A stretch of 7,009 nt of DNA from an uncultured Selenomonadaceae bacterium (GCA_945637225.1 CALZDE010000111.1:1-7009); one strand, 5' to 3'; positions 1-5,926 are shown, counted from the stretch's first letter. Translations and numbers: made by a program. Notes: generated by a model from the sequence alone, not told the origin.

Positions 1-5
1 TGCAT

Positions 6-581
6 TTATTTTGTTGCCTGACGGATAATAGCCTCTGCTACTTCCTTTATTGTCTTTCTTTTAGACATACTGTATTTCTGAATACGGCGGAATGCTTCAG
101 ACTCAGTTATGTTGTACGCATCCATTAATATGCCCTTAGCTCTATCTAAGATTTTGCGGTTTTCCAGGCTGTCCTTTACCTTAAACAGCTGGTCCTCTAA
201 GTCCTGCATTTCCTGCCAGCGTGAAAGTGCAATTTCCATCGCAGGGAAAAGATTACTCTCCTGCACCGGCTTTACTAAATATGCTAAAACGCCTGAATCC
301 TTTGCTCTTTCGACAATTTCAGACTGACTGAATGCTGTTAAAAGAATTACAGGAGCAATCTTCTCATCATCAATTATTTTGGCAGCGGTAATTCCATCCA
401 TTTCTGGCATTTTTATATCCAGAATAATGAGGTCCGGCTTTAACTTTCTTGCCAGTTCTACCGCTTTTTTACCATTAGCTCCCTCGCCTACGACCTGATG
501 ACCTGCTTCCTCCAGCAATTCACGTAAATCCATGCGAATAATTGATTCATTGTCAGCGATGACGATTCTCTGGGGGCTCAA
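6..581 (-). CDS. ANTAR-domain response regulator (EutV-like transcription antiterminator)
   Basis: Cytoplasmic response regulator of 191 aa, predicted to bind nascent mRNA when phosphorylated and to prevent intrinsic termination. The N-terminal receiver covers about residues 4-120, with phosphoacceptor D55 in LDIKMPEMDG, T82 in LLTAF and K104 in LVKP. A helical linker follows, then an ANTAR domain at about 128-189 with the family signature DRAKGILM and the late helix containing KEVAEAII. I place the start at TTG 581 because AAGGAGGAG sits 6 nt upstream and the receiver begins three residues later. An in-frame GTG at 611 would add ten residues but has no good ribosome binding site. The kinase gene ends 55 nt upstream, so the two form a pair. 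The acidic pocket reads D10-N11 where most receivers have two acidic residues. Family and mode of action are secure; target RNAs are unknown because none is visible here. Confidence 0.93.
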   Translation of the reverse strand: MSPQRIVIADNESIIRMDLRELLEEAGHQVVGEGANGKKAVELARKLKPDLIILDIKMPEMDGITAAKIIDDEKIAPVILLTAFSQSEIVERAKDSGVLAYLVKPVQESNLFPAMEIALSRWQEMQDLEDQLFKVKDSLENRKILDRAKGILMDAYNITESEAFRRIQKYSMSKRKTIKEVAEAIIRQATK

Positions 582-587
582 TGCTAA

Positions 588-596
588 CTCCTCCTT
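588..596 (-). promoter_or_regulatory. Ribosome binding site deciding the response-regulator start
   Basis: AAGGAGGAG on the minus strand lies 6 nt before the TTG at 581-579. It is inside the longer reading frame that starts with GTG at 611, so its strength and spacing favour the shorter TTG-initiated protein. Confidence 0.8.
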
Positions 597-617
597 GCAA
601 AAACAATTCACATCTTT

Positions 618-633
618 TAGGTAAAATCACCTA
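618..633 (-). other. Small hexaloop hairpin between kinase and response regulator
   Basis: On the minus strand TAGGT and ACCTA form a perfect 5-bp stem around the six-base loop GATTTT, in the gap between the kinase stop and the regulator. No T-run follows directly, so it is not a terminator. A hexaloop is the hallmark of ANTAR targets, but those carry A at loop position 1 and G at position 4, which this loop lacks. It may only be a spacer structure. Confidence 0.4.
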
Positions 634-636
634 TTA

Positions 637-2103
637 TCAGGCATCAGCTTCCTCTGCCTGAATCTCCTTTGGAATAGTAATTTTCGCTCTTGTACCATGA
701 CATTGATGACCATTTTTACTAAATTCAACCTTACGGTCAATCAGCTCAAATTTACCACCCATTTCTTCTGTAACAATGGTATTTACAATATACAATCCCA
801 AAGATGAGCGCACAGCTTCTAAATCAAAATCCTCTGGCAAGCCATTTCCATCATCACAGATAGAAATAACATATTCTGTGTCTGTTTCTGCTGTTTCAAA
901 AACAATAACCCCAGTAAACCTGTTTTCAAAGCCATGTTCTATTGCATTTAAAATCATTTCGTTTATGACTAAAGATAATTTGCTGGCATTTTTGGAAGGG
1001 AGCTTTATTTCTGGACCTTTAAAATCAGTAAACAAGCCAAAATCCTTATCGAGCATAGACTGGCAGACAGAATCCATAATACTCTTAGCAACCCTCATTA
1101 CATCAATTATTTCATCGTCCTGCTGAGAAAGAAATTCGTGAATTATTGAAATGCTAAGAATACGGTTTACACCTTCTTTGAGAGCTTCCTTCGCCTCCGG
1201 TGATTTTGTACGTCTTGCCTGCATCCGCAAAAGACTGGCTATGGTCTGCAAATTATTCTTTACCCTGTGATGTATTTCCTGAATAACAGCAGACTTGATT
1301 TTGATTTCCTTATCCTTTTTTCGCATTTCCGTAATATCTGACATCAGAATTATACGGCACTGCAGTACACCGCCCTCTTCAATATGAATATCTCTGCGCA
1401 ACAGGGTAATATCTCCTATCTGCATTTCCTTTTCATACTGATGACCGTCAATGACAGTCTCTCTTTTCACCTTGCCGGCAAAACAGCGGCCTGAAATGGA
1501 AGTTCCCATGACATTTATGATACCCAATGCCTTGTAAATTCTCATTGCTGAACTATTAGTATACACTATTCTATTGGTTTTGTCAGCAATCAAAATTCCG
1601 TCACCTGAGACTATTGGCTTAAACATTTCCCTTTCTGTGCTGGGTTTTCTTGCATGGTAAAAAACTAACTGTGCCGCCTGCAAAAGCTGATTATAGCTTG
1701 CTTTGTCCATGTACTGATGATTTGTTTCTATGCTGACAACGGCAATTATTTCTCCATTTTCCCTTATAGGAAATGTATACATGTCAAGAATTTCTGCTTC
1801 ATCAACTTCCCTTTTGCCGTAAATATTTTTTCCTGTCTTAAAAGTATAGCTAATTAGAGGCTCCTCAACCACAGCTACAATCGTACCAGCAGGTGATATA
1901 TTTGGCAGTGTATAAAGCGTATGTGGCTTATAATGCGCTAATATAGCATAACGGCCACTCTCCTTGGCATGAACAAAAAGAGACAGATGAGCATGCGTAA
2001 GGTCAGCTACAAAAGGAAAACAGGCATCCAGCCTTCTTAACAAATCCGTCTGCATTGCAGTAAGATTAGTCAGGCGACGTGCCTTTGAAGTCAAGGTTTC
2101 CAT
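637..2103 (-). CDS. Soluble sensor histidine kinase (HisKA_2 type, EutW-like)
   Basis: Cytosolic sensor kinase of 488 aa that should phosphorylate the ANTAR regulator encoded just downstream. I see no membrane segment or signal peptide. Domains in order: an N-terminal GAF-like sensor region of the H_kinase_N type (about 5-150), a PAS-like segment (about 162-262, with DGILIADKTNRIVYTN), a HisKA_2 dimerisation and phosphoacceptor domain opening with EIHHRVKNNLQ (277-287, likely acceptor H280), and a HATPase domain with N-box NEMILNAIEHG (381-391), G1 box DDGNGLP (417-423) and G2 box SSLGLYIV (433-440). The ATG at 2103 is preferred because GGTGA lies 4 nt upstream and the family's N-terminus begins there. 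An in-frame TTG at 2139 would add 12 residues but lacks a binding site. The gene follows tsaD by 43 nt with no terminator. The ligand of the GAF/PAS region is unknown. Confidence 0.92.
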   Translation of the reverse strand: METLTSKARRLTNLTAMQTDLLRRLDACFPFVADLTHAHLSLFVHAKESGRYAILAHYKPHTLYTLPNISPAGTIVAVVEEPLISYTFKTGKNIYGKREVDEAEILDMYTFPIRENGEIIAVVSIETNHQYMDKASYNQLLQAAQLVFYHARKPSTEREMFKPIVSGDGILIADKTNRIVYTNSSAMRIYKALGIINVMGTSISGRCFAGKVKRETVIDGHQYEKEMQIGDITLLRRDIHIEEGGVLQCRIILMSDITEMRKKDKEIKIKSAVIQEIHHRVKNNLQTIASLLRMQARRTKSPEAKEALKEGVNRILSISIIHEFLSQQDDEIIDVMRVAKSIMDSVCQSMLDKDFGLFTDFKGPEIKLPSKNASKLSLVINEMILNAIEHGFENRFTGVIVFETAETDTEYVISICDDGNGLPEDFDLEAVRSSLGLYIVNTIVTEEMGGKFELIDRKVEFSKNGHQCHGTRAKITIPKEIQAEEADA

Positions 2104-2146
2104 CAAGTCACCAGCTTTCTTGAATGAATCACATTGCAAAACTAAA

Positions 2147-3175
2147 TTATTCTACATCCTGCAAAGCAAGAGAAGGAACTGCATTGAGATATAAATCTGA
2201 TTTCTTTCCTGCTAAGGATTGATAATAACCACGACAGCCAATCATAGCGGCATTATCCGTACAAAGTATCTTATCAGGGTAACAGAAATTAATCCCCTTC
2301 TTCTCTGCCGCCGCTCTCAGCCTTGCCTCCAAAGAACTATTTGCCGCCACACCGCCAGCTAAGACAAGAGTATCACATTTCGTCTCTGCAACCGCATCAA
2401 GAGCCTTGCCAATTAACACTTCTATGACGGTATTCTGGAAGGAAGCCGCTACATCAGCCTTATTTATTTCAATGCCCTTTAATTTCATGCTGTTTAAATA
2501 ATTCAGTACCGCAGATTTAAGCCCACTGAAGCTGAATTCATAATTTCCCTTATCCTGCAAAGCCTTTGGAAAATCAATAGCATGAGGATTTCCTTCCTTG
2601 GCTAATTTGTCAATCTGTGGACCACCGGGATAAGGAAGTCCCATTACTCTTGCCACTTTATCAAAAGCTTCGCCAGCCGCATCATCACGAGTCTGTCCCA
2701 TTAAGGAAAAATTATTATAATCCTTAACATGAACCAATGAGGTATGACCGCCTGATACTACCAAAGCCATAAAAGGAGGTTTTAAATCAGGATTGCTTAA
2801 GAAATTTGCAAAAATATGACCCTCTAAATGATTTACACCAATAAGAGGAACATCGAGGGAAAATGCCAGTGATTTTGCCGCTGAAACACCTACTAAAAGT
2901 GCACCTACAAGACCAGGACCATAAGTAACAGCTACCTGATTTATATCCTTTAATTCAATCTCTGCTTTTCGCAATGCTTCATCAATAACAGGCATAATAT
3001 TCACGATGTGTTTTCTTGAAGCAATCTCAGGAACCACACCGCCAAATTTCTGATGAATTGGTATCTGAGTTGAAATTATATTTGAAAGTACCTGCCTGCC
3101 ACCACGGAGTACAGCCGCGGATGTTTCATCACAGCTTGACTCAATGGCAAGGGTAATTATATTTTCTTTATCCAT
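2147..3175 (-). CDS. tsaD: tRNA N6-threonylcarbamoyladenosine transferase TsaD
   Basis: TsaD transfers the threonylcarbamoyl group from threonylcarbamoyl-AMP to A37 of tRNAs that read ANN codons, working with TsaB and TsaE in the cytosol. The 342-aa protein has the usual family length. It shows the ASKHA ATPase fold motifs SGGHTS (141-146) and LAGGVAAN (272-279), the conserved YGPGLVGALLVG (85-96), and the metal ligands H116 and H120 in NHLEGH and D307 in CTDNAAM. The N-terminal IESSCDETSAAV (11-22) is also typical. The ATG at 3175 is chosen because GGAG lies 6 nt upstream; a TTG at 3187 in frame has no such support. It lies 29 nt after rimI and 43 nt before the kinase gene, in the same operon. 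The paralogous ASKHA partner TsaB is encoded two genes upstream. Confidence 0.98.
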   Translation of the reverse strand: MDKENIITLAIESSCDETSAAVLRGGRQVLSNIISTQIPIHQKFGGVVPEIASRKHIVNIMPVIDEALRKAEIELKDINQVAVTYGPGLVGALLVGVSAAKSLAFSLDVPLIGVNHLEGHIFANFLSNPDLKPPFMALVVSGGHTSLVHVKDYNNFSLMGQTRDDAAGEAFDKVARVMGLPYPGGPQIDKLAKEGNPHAIDFPKALQDKGNYEFSFSGLKSAVLNYLNSMKLKGIEINKADVAASFQNTVIEVLIGKALDAVAETKCDTLVLAGGVAANSSLEARLRAAAEKKGINFCYPDKILCTDNAAMIGCRGYYQSLAGKKSDLYLNAVPSLALQDVE

Positions 3176-3204
3176 ACGTATCTCCAATAACTAACCACTA
3201 TTCA

Positions 3205-3657
3205 CTACAAAGATGTATTCCACATAATTTCTGCATCCTCTACGGGATTTACATAATACTTTGGACGTCTGCCAACACTCTTAAAGCCCAGCTTTTCATA
3301 CAGTTTCAAGGCAGGGGTATTAGAAGGTCGTACCTCTAACGTCATAGCCGTTCCACCACGCTTTTTTACACGTTCTATCAGCTCTAAAAGCATATTTTCT
3401 GCAATATGCTGACCACGATATTCTGGAGAAACAGCTACATTGGTAATTTCCCCTTCATTTCCTAAAATCCAGCAGCCAACATAACCGATAATTTCTTCTT
3501 TTTCCTTATCTACCGCCAAAAGATAAAGCGTGTTTTCATTGGAAGCATCACGCCAAAAGGACTCCCTTGACCAAGGCATAGAGAAGCATTTTTCTTCTAC
3601 TATAGCCACTGAATCAGCATCATCTGGTACCATCTCACGAAAATAAATTTCAGGCAT
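3205..3657 (-). CDS. rimI: GNAT N-alpha-acetyltransferase RimI
   Basis: Acetyltransferase of 150 aa in the GNAT fold. The E. coli family member acetylates the N-terminus of ribosomal protein S18; other substrates are possible. Visible motifs are VAVSPEYRGQHIAENML (74-90, the acetyl-CoA pyrophosphate loop), LEVRPSN (107-113) with E108 at the position of the catalytic glutamate, and LYEKLGF (119-125) with Y120 at the position of the general acid tyrosine. The loop has H84 where the usual R/Q-x-x-G-x-G/A pattern has glycine. The start ATG overlaps the end of tsaB by 8 nt and is preceded by GGAGG 9 nt upstream, which points to translational coupling. Its place between tsaB and tsaD is common in Bacillota. 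Confidence 0.94.
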   Translation of the reverse strand: MPEIYFREMVPDDADSVAIVEEKCFSMPWSRESFWRDASNENTLYLLAVDKEKEEIIGYVGCWILGNEGEITNVAVSPEYRGQHIAENMLLELIERVKKRGGTAMTLEVRPSNTPALKLYEKLGFKSVGRRPKYYVNPVEDAEIMWNTSL

Positions 3658-4393
3658 TTTTCTCAGCCTCCGCCTTTAATTTTGCCTGACGTTTTTCCCA
3701 CAAATCCTCTGCTTCAGAACGGCGTATATAAATAGGCTCCATATCCATAACAGAACCAATTTCATTATTCGCTAATTTCTTTAAACCAGCTACAGCTACA
3801 GTAGCGGCACGTGGCATAATTGTGTGAATAGGAGCAACCATAACATTAGCAGGAAGTTCACCCTTTGCTTTTTTAGGCAAGGCCTTTTTCACTGCCATAT
3901 CGCCTAATAAAATACAGGTTTCATTGCTATTTCCCAGCTTTTCAATTATTTCATCAAAGCCATAAACTGCAACTTCCTCAATTTCTTCCATAGCTTCTTT
4001 TTCATTATTCCAGCGGTATACAGCAGAATAAACATTTCCTTTTTGTGCATCAATTAAAGGAACTATATTCACATTTGGAACAGGATAATGCCATGCTAAA
4101 GCTTCCATAGTGGAAACGCCGATTAAAGGTATATTAAAGGCATAAGCCATTGTTTTAGCCGCCGCCAAACCTATTCTAAGTCCAGTAAAGGAGCCTGGTC
4201 CAATGCTGACAGCAATTGCTTCCAAGTCCTCACGCTTTACATCAGCCATTTCCATAATCTGCTGAACATGAGGCATAAGTGTTTCAGAATGGGTAAGCTT
4301 TGTCTGAAGTGTAAGCTCCGCCATAATTTTCTTTTCGTCTGCTAAAGCCACACTGGAAACCATAGTGGCAGTATCTAATGCTAGTATTGGCAC
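3650..4393 (-). CDS. tsaB: t6A biosynthesis protein TsaB
   Basis: TsaB is the non-catalytic ASKHA-fold partner that dimerises with TsaD and is needed for threonylcarbamoylation of tRNA. The 247-aa protein starts MPILALDTAT, has THSETLMPHV (34-43) and the diagnostic GPGSFTGLRIG (65-75), and ends with the conserved YIRRSEAE segment followed by a charged Lys/Glu/Ala tail. The start is GTG at 4393, supported by GGAGG 10 nt upstream inside the end of tsaE; the two genes overlap by 13 nt. Its stop overlaps rimI. The overlaps on both sides indicate tight co-expression. Confidence 0.97.
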   Translation of the reverse strand: MPILALDTATMVSSVALADEKKIMAELTLQTKLTHSETLMPHVQQIMEMADVKREDLEAIAVSIGPGSFTGLRIGLAAAKTMAYAFNIPLIGVSTMEALAWHYPVPNVNIVPLIDAQKGNVYSAVYRWNNEKEAMEEIEEVAVYGFDEIIEKLGNSNETCILLGDMAVKKALPKKAKGELPANVMVAPIHTIMPRAATVAVAGLKKLANNEIGSVMDMEPIYIRRSEAEDLWEKRQAKLKAEAEKNA

Positions 4394-4857
4394 AGCTCTT
4401 CAACCTCCTTGAAGAAATCCTCAAATATTTCCCCACGCAGGGAAAAGGATAATAAACGCTTATTTTCATTATCCTCAAAACGGGTAATTTCAATTAATAT
4501 GTAATCCTCTGGCAGAGAATCCACAAATTTATCCGCCCATTCGATAACAACGGCACCATCAGGATCACTTATATAATCAAAGAAGCCTATATCCTCCAGC
4601 TCCTCCTCCTGCTCTAAACGATATAAATCAAAATGATAAAGATGAACACCGCCAGTATAAACATTCATTATATTAAAGGTGGGACTTGTAACCTCATCAG
4701 CAATTCCCATGCCCTTAGCCAAATTCTGAACAAAAAGAGTCTTGCCTGCCCCTAAATCACCATCTAAACAAAATATCATCCCCTCTGGAAGACGTTCACC
4801 AATAAGCTTGGCAATACGTGCTGTATCCTGAGGAGAGGTCGAAACATATTGAAACAT
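4381..4857 (-). CDS. tsaE: t6A biosynthesis ATPase TsaE
   Basis: TsaE is a P-loop ATPase that binds the TsaB-TsaD heterodimer and drives its catalytic turnover in t6A synthesis. The 158-aa protein shows Walker A GDLGAGKT (33-40), the switch segment VTSPTF (56-61), HFDLYR (75-80) and the Walker-B-like VIEWADKF (104-111), all at family positions. The ATG at 4857 has AGGAG 9 nt upstream. It is the first gene of the leftward operon, and its last 13 nt are shared with tsaB. Confidence 0.97.
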   Translation of the reverse strand: MFQYVSTSPQDTARIAKLIGERLPEGMIFCLDGDLGAGKTLFVQNLAKGMGIADEVTSPTFNIMNVYTGGVHLYHFDLYRLEQEEELEDIGFFDYISDPDGAVVIEWADKFVDSLPEDYILIEITRFEDNENKRLLSFSLRGEIFEDFFKEVEELCQY

Positions 4858-4911
4858 TAAAAATATCTCCTAAATAAATTTTCCTAAAAATTTTCTTGCA
4901 TATTATCTTAC

Positions 4912-4940
4912 ATTATACCATTTTTTTATGTAACTTGCAA
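4912..4940 (-). promoter_or_regulatory. Promoter of the tsaE-tsaB-rimI-tsaD-kinase-regulator operon
   Basis: On the minus strand, -35 TTGCAA (4940-4935) is followed after 17 bp by -10 TATAAT (4917-4912), with an extended TGG immediately before the -10 box. The predicted transcription start is near 4905, giving a leader of about 48 nt before the tsaE ATG. This is a good match to the housekeeping sigma consensus. Confidence 0.78.
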
Positions 4941-5049
4941 TTAAAGACGAATGTATACATAGTTTTAATATATTTTAGATACAAATAATATAAATTTAGT
5001 CTCTCTAAATAATAATAATTCTTTTTTAAGAATTTTTCATAAAACTTTA

Positions 5050-5081
5050 ATTTTAGAAGAAAAATAAAGATTTTAGAAGAA
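5050..5081. repeat. Two-copy 12-bp direct repeat, 20-bp period
   Basis: ATTTTAGAAGAA occurs at 5050-5061 and again at 5070-5081, so the copies lie exactly 20 bp apart, about two helical turns. They sit about 75-106 bp upstream of the predicted rubrerythrin transcription start. They could be a paired protein-binding site, or chance in AT-rich DNA. Confidence 0.5.
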
Positions 5082-5107
5082 TATGAAAGCTATATTTCTA
5101 TAATCAC

Positions 5108-5142
5108 CTTATTTGAGATTTTACAAATCACTACTAAATAAG
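5108..5142. promoter_or_regulatory. Nested inverted repeats over the rubrerythrin -35 box (candidate operator)
   Basis: An outer pair CTTATTT (5108-5114) and AAATAAG (5136-5142) encloses an inner pair GATTT (5117-5121) and AAATC (5125-5129) with a 3-bp centre. The inner dyad covers the -35 hexamer and the outer right arm ends one base before the -10 box. A bound dimer would block RNA polymerase. The regulator is not identifiable from the site. Confidence 0.4.
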
Positions 5143-5149
5143 TTATAAT
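5121..5149 (+). promoter_or_regulatory. Rubrerythrin promoter
   Basis: -35 TTACAA (5121-5126), a 17-bp spacer and a perfect -10 TATAAT (5144-5149). The predicted start is near 5156, giving a leader of about 84 nt before the ATG at 5240. Confidence 0.75.
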
Positions 5150-5187
5150 TTAAACAGTCAAACACGAGTTATTCGTATTATGTATTA

Positions 5188-5217
5188 AAAACAATGAGCG
5201 TTGTTTTACGTGTAAAA
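5188..5217 (+). promoter_or_regulatory. Dyads in the rubrerythrin 5' leader
   Basis: AAAACAA (5188-5194) and TTGTTTT (5201-5207) can form a 7-bp stem with the six-base loop TGAGCG. Overlapping it, TTTTAC (5204-5209) and GTAAAA (5212-5217) form a DNA inverted repeat with a 2-bp centre, ending 7 nt before the AGGAGG ribosome binding site. The second dyad is too tight for an RNA loop, so it would act as a DNA site if it acts at all. No T-run follows, so neither is a terminator. Confidence 0.4.
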
Positions 5218-5239
5218 AATATTTAGGAGGTTTTTTGTT

Positions 5240-5785
5240 ATGAAGAAATGGGTTTGTTCTGTATGCGGTTATGTTCATGAGGGCGAGACAGCTCCTGCTG
5301 AGTGCCCAATCTGCCATGTTGGTGCTGATAAGTTCAGAGCTCAGGAAGGAGAGCAGAAGCTGGCTGATGAGCACGTTCTGGGTGTAGCTAAGGGCGTTGA
5401 CGAGGAAGTCATCAAGGGCTTACGTGACAACTTTAACGGTGAGTGCAGTGAGGTTGGCATGTATCTGGCAATGAGCCGTGTTGCTGACCGTGAAGGCTAT
5501 CCAGAGGTTGCAGAGGCTTTCAAGCGTTATGCATTTGAGGAAGCTGAGCATGCTGCTAAATTTGCTGAGTTACTGGGTGAGGTTCTTACCGACAGCACTG
5601 AAAAGAACCTGAGCATGCGTGTAGATGCAGAGTTCGGTGCAACTCAGGGCAAGAAAGATTTAGCTACTTTAGCTAAGAAGCTGAACCTTGACGCTATCCA
5701 TGACACTGTTCATGAGATGTGCAAGGATGAGGCTCGTCACTGCAACGGTTTCAAGGGTCTCTTAAAGCGTCATTTCGGTAAATAA
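5240..5785 (+). CDS. rbr: Rubrerythrin with N-terminal rubredoxin domain (reverse rubrerythrin)
   Basis: Cytosolic non-haem di-iron protein of 181 aa that reduces hydrogen peroxide, and in the clostridial 'reverse' type also oxygen, to water. The N-terminal rubredoxin-like domain (about 1-35) has four iron-binding cysteines, C6-x2-C9 and C22-x2-C25. A ferritin-like four-helix domain follows (about 50-178) with carboxylate and histidine ligands visible in FNGE (E68), EEAEH (E101, H104), AEFG (E131) and DEARH (E164, H167). Domain order is inverted relative to classical rubrerythrin, where rubredoxin is C-terminal. AGGAGG ends 9 nt before the ATG. Seven of eight arginine codons are CGT, suggesting high expression. 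It is followed by thioredoxin on the same strand, fitting an oxidative-stress role. The electron donor is not shown; rubredoxin reductase systems are known donors in clostridia. Confidence 0.95.
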   Translation: MKKWVCSVCGYVHEGETAPAECPICHVGADKFRAQEGEQKLADEHVLGVAKGVDEEVIKGLRDNFNGECSEVGMYLAMSRVADREGYPEVAEAFKRYAFEEAEHAAKFAELLGEVLTDSTEKNLSMRVDAEFGATQGKKDLATLAKKLNLDAIHDTVHEMCKDEARHCNGFKGLLKRHFGK

Positions 5786-5789
5786 TTCA

Positions 5790-5813
5790 TGTAGCATATG
5801 AAACATAGCTACA
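5790..5813 (+). other. Stable hairpin just after the rubrerythrin stop
   Basis: TGTAGC (5790-5795) pairs with GCTACA (5808-5813), and TATG (5797-5800) with CATA (5804-5807) around the triloop AAA, leaving A5796 bulged. It starts 5 nt after the stop codon. AAAAATCC follows instead of a T-run, so it is more likely an mRNA-stabilising 3' hairpin than an intrinsic terminator. Confidence 0.5.
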
Positions 5814-5881
5814 AAAATCCGCGAATGTATCTAAAATTTGCTGATTTTACTTTATAGCTGTTTTTTATTGTTACAGACCTG

Positions 5882-5890
5882 TGGTATAAT
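5882..5890 (+). promoter_or_regulatory. Extended -10 promoter for thioredoxin
   Basis: TGGTATAAT is a perfect extended -10 element and is identical to the one of the tsa operon promoter. No good -35 hexamer lies at the normal distance, only a T-rich stretch near 5861-5868, which an extended -10 promoter can tolerate. The predicted start is near 5897, giving a leader of about 68 nt before the ATG at 5965. Confidence 0.6.
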
Positions 5891-5891
5891 C

Positions 5892-5926
5892 AAGGTGGTG
5901 TTGCTCCATTGTGACATCACCTTTTT
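5892..5926 (+). terminator. Terminator-like 10-bp dyad spanning the thioredoxin transcription start
   Basis: AAGGTGGTGT (5892-5901) pairs with ACATCACCTT (5914-5923) over 10 bp with one G-T pair, around a 12-nt loop, and the T-run reaches 5926. As RNA it could terminate readthrough from rubrerythrin. The 5' arm starts upstream of the predicted thioredoxin start near 5897, so a transcript begun there would lack half the upper arm and could not be fully attenuated. The same dyad could instead be a DNA operator. The T-run is short, only three unpaired Ts, so termination may be weak. Confidence 0.5.

Larger units (their letters stand above)
4858..5239. other. AT-rich divergent intergenic regulatory region
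   Basis: This 382-bp gap has no convincing gene on either strand. It holds the leftward tsa promoter, the rightward rubrerythrin promoter and leader, and short repeats listed separately. Other dyads seen here are the perfect palindrome ATGTATACAT (4951-4960, just upstream of the tsa -35 box), ATTTAG/CTAAAT with a 5-nt spacer (4994-5010), and AATTCTT/AAGAATT around TTTT (5017-5034). In DNA this AT-rich, such short dyads can arise by chance. Confidence 0.8.

Noticed and set aside
776..1126. Plus-strand reading frames inside the kinase, and other antisense frames at 109-327, 5150-5374, 5925-6158, 6028-6216, 6516-6716 and 6630-6953
   Set aside because: They lie opposite or within well-supported genes, show no recognisable motifs and lack ribosome binding sites; they are shadows of the real genes.
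4284..4493. Minus-strand frame across the tsaE-tsaB junction
   Set aside because: It is out of frame with both conserved genes and has no family features.
5017..5038. Intrinsic terminator AATTCTT/AAGAATT followed by Ts in the divergent region
   Set aside because: The stem is entirely weak A-T rich with one G-C pair, and no gene is transcribed into it on either strand.
5143..5157. PerR/Fur-type box at the rubrerythrin -10 region (TTATAAT)
   Set aside because: Only one 7-bp half-site is present; the following bases do not form the second half, and the match is explained by the -10 box.
5164..5207. ANTAR antitermination target in the rubrerythrin leader
   Set aside because: Two hairpins are present, but the first has a five-base loop, the second loop is TGAGCG without A at position 1, and no terminator overlaps the second hairpin.
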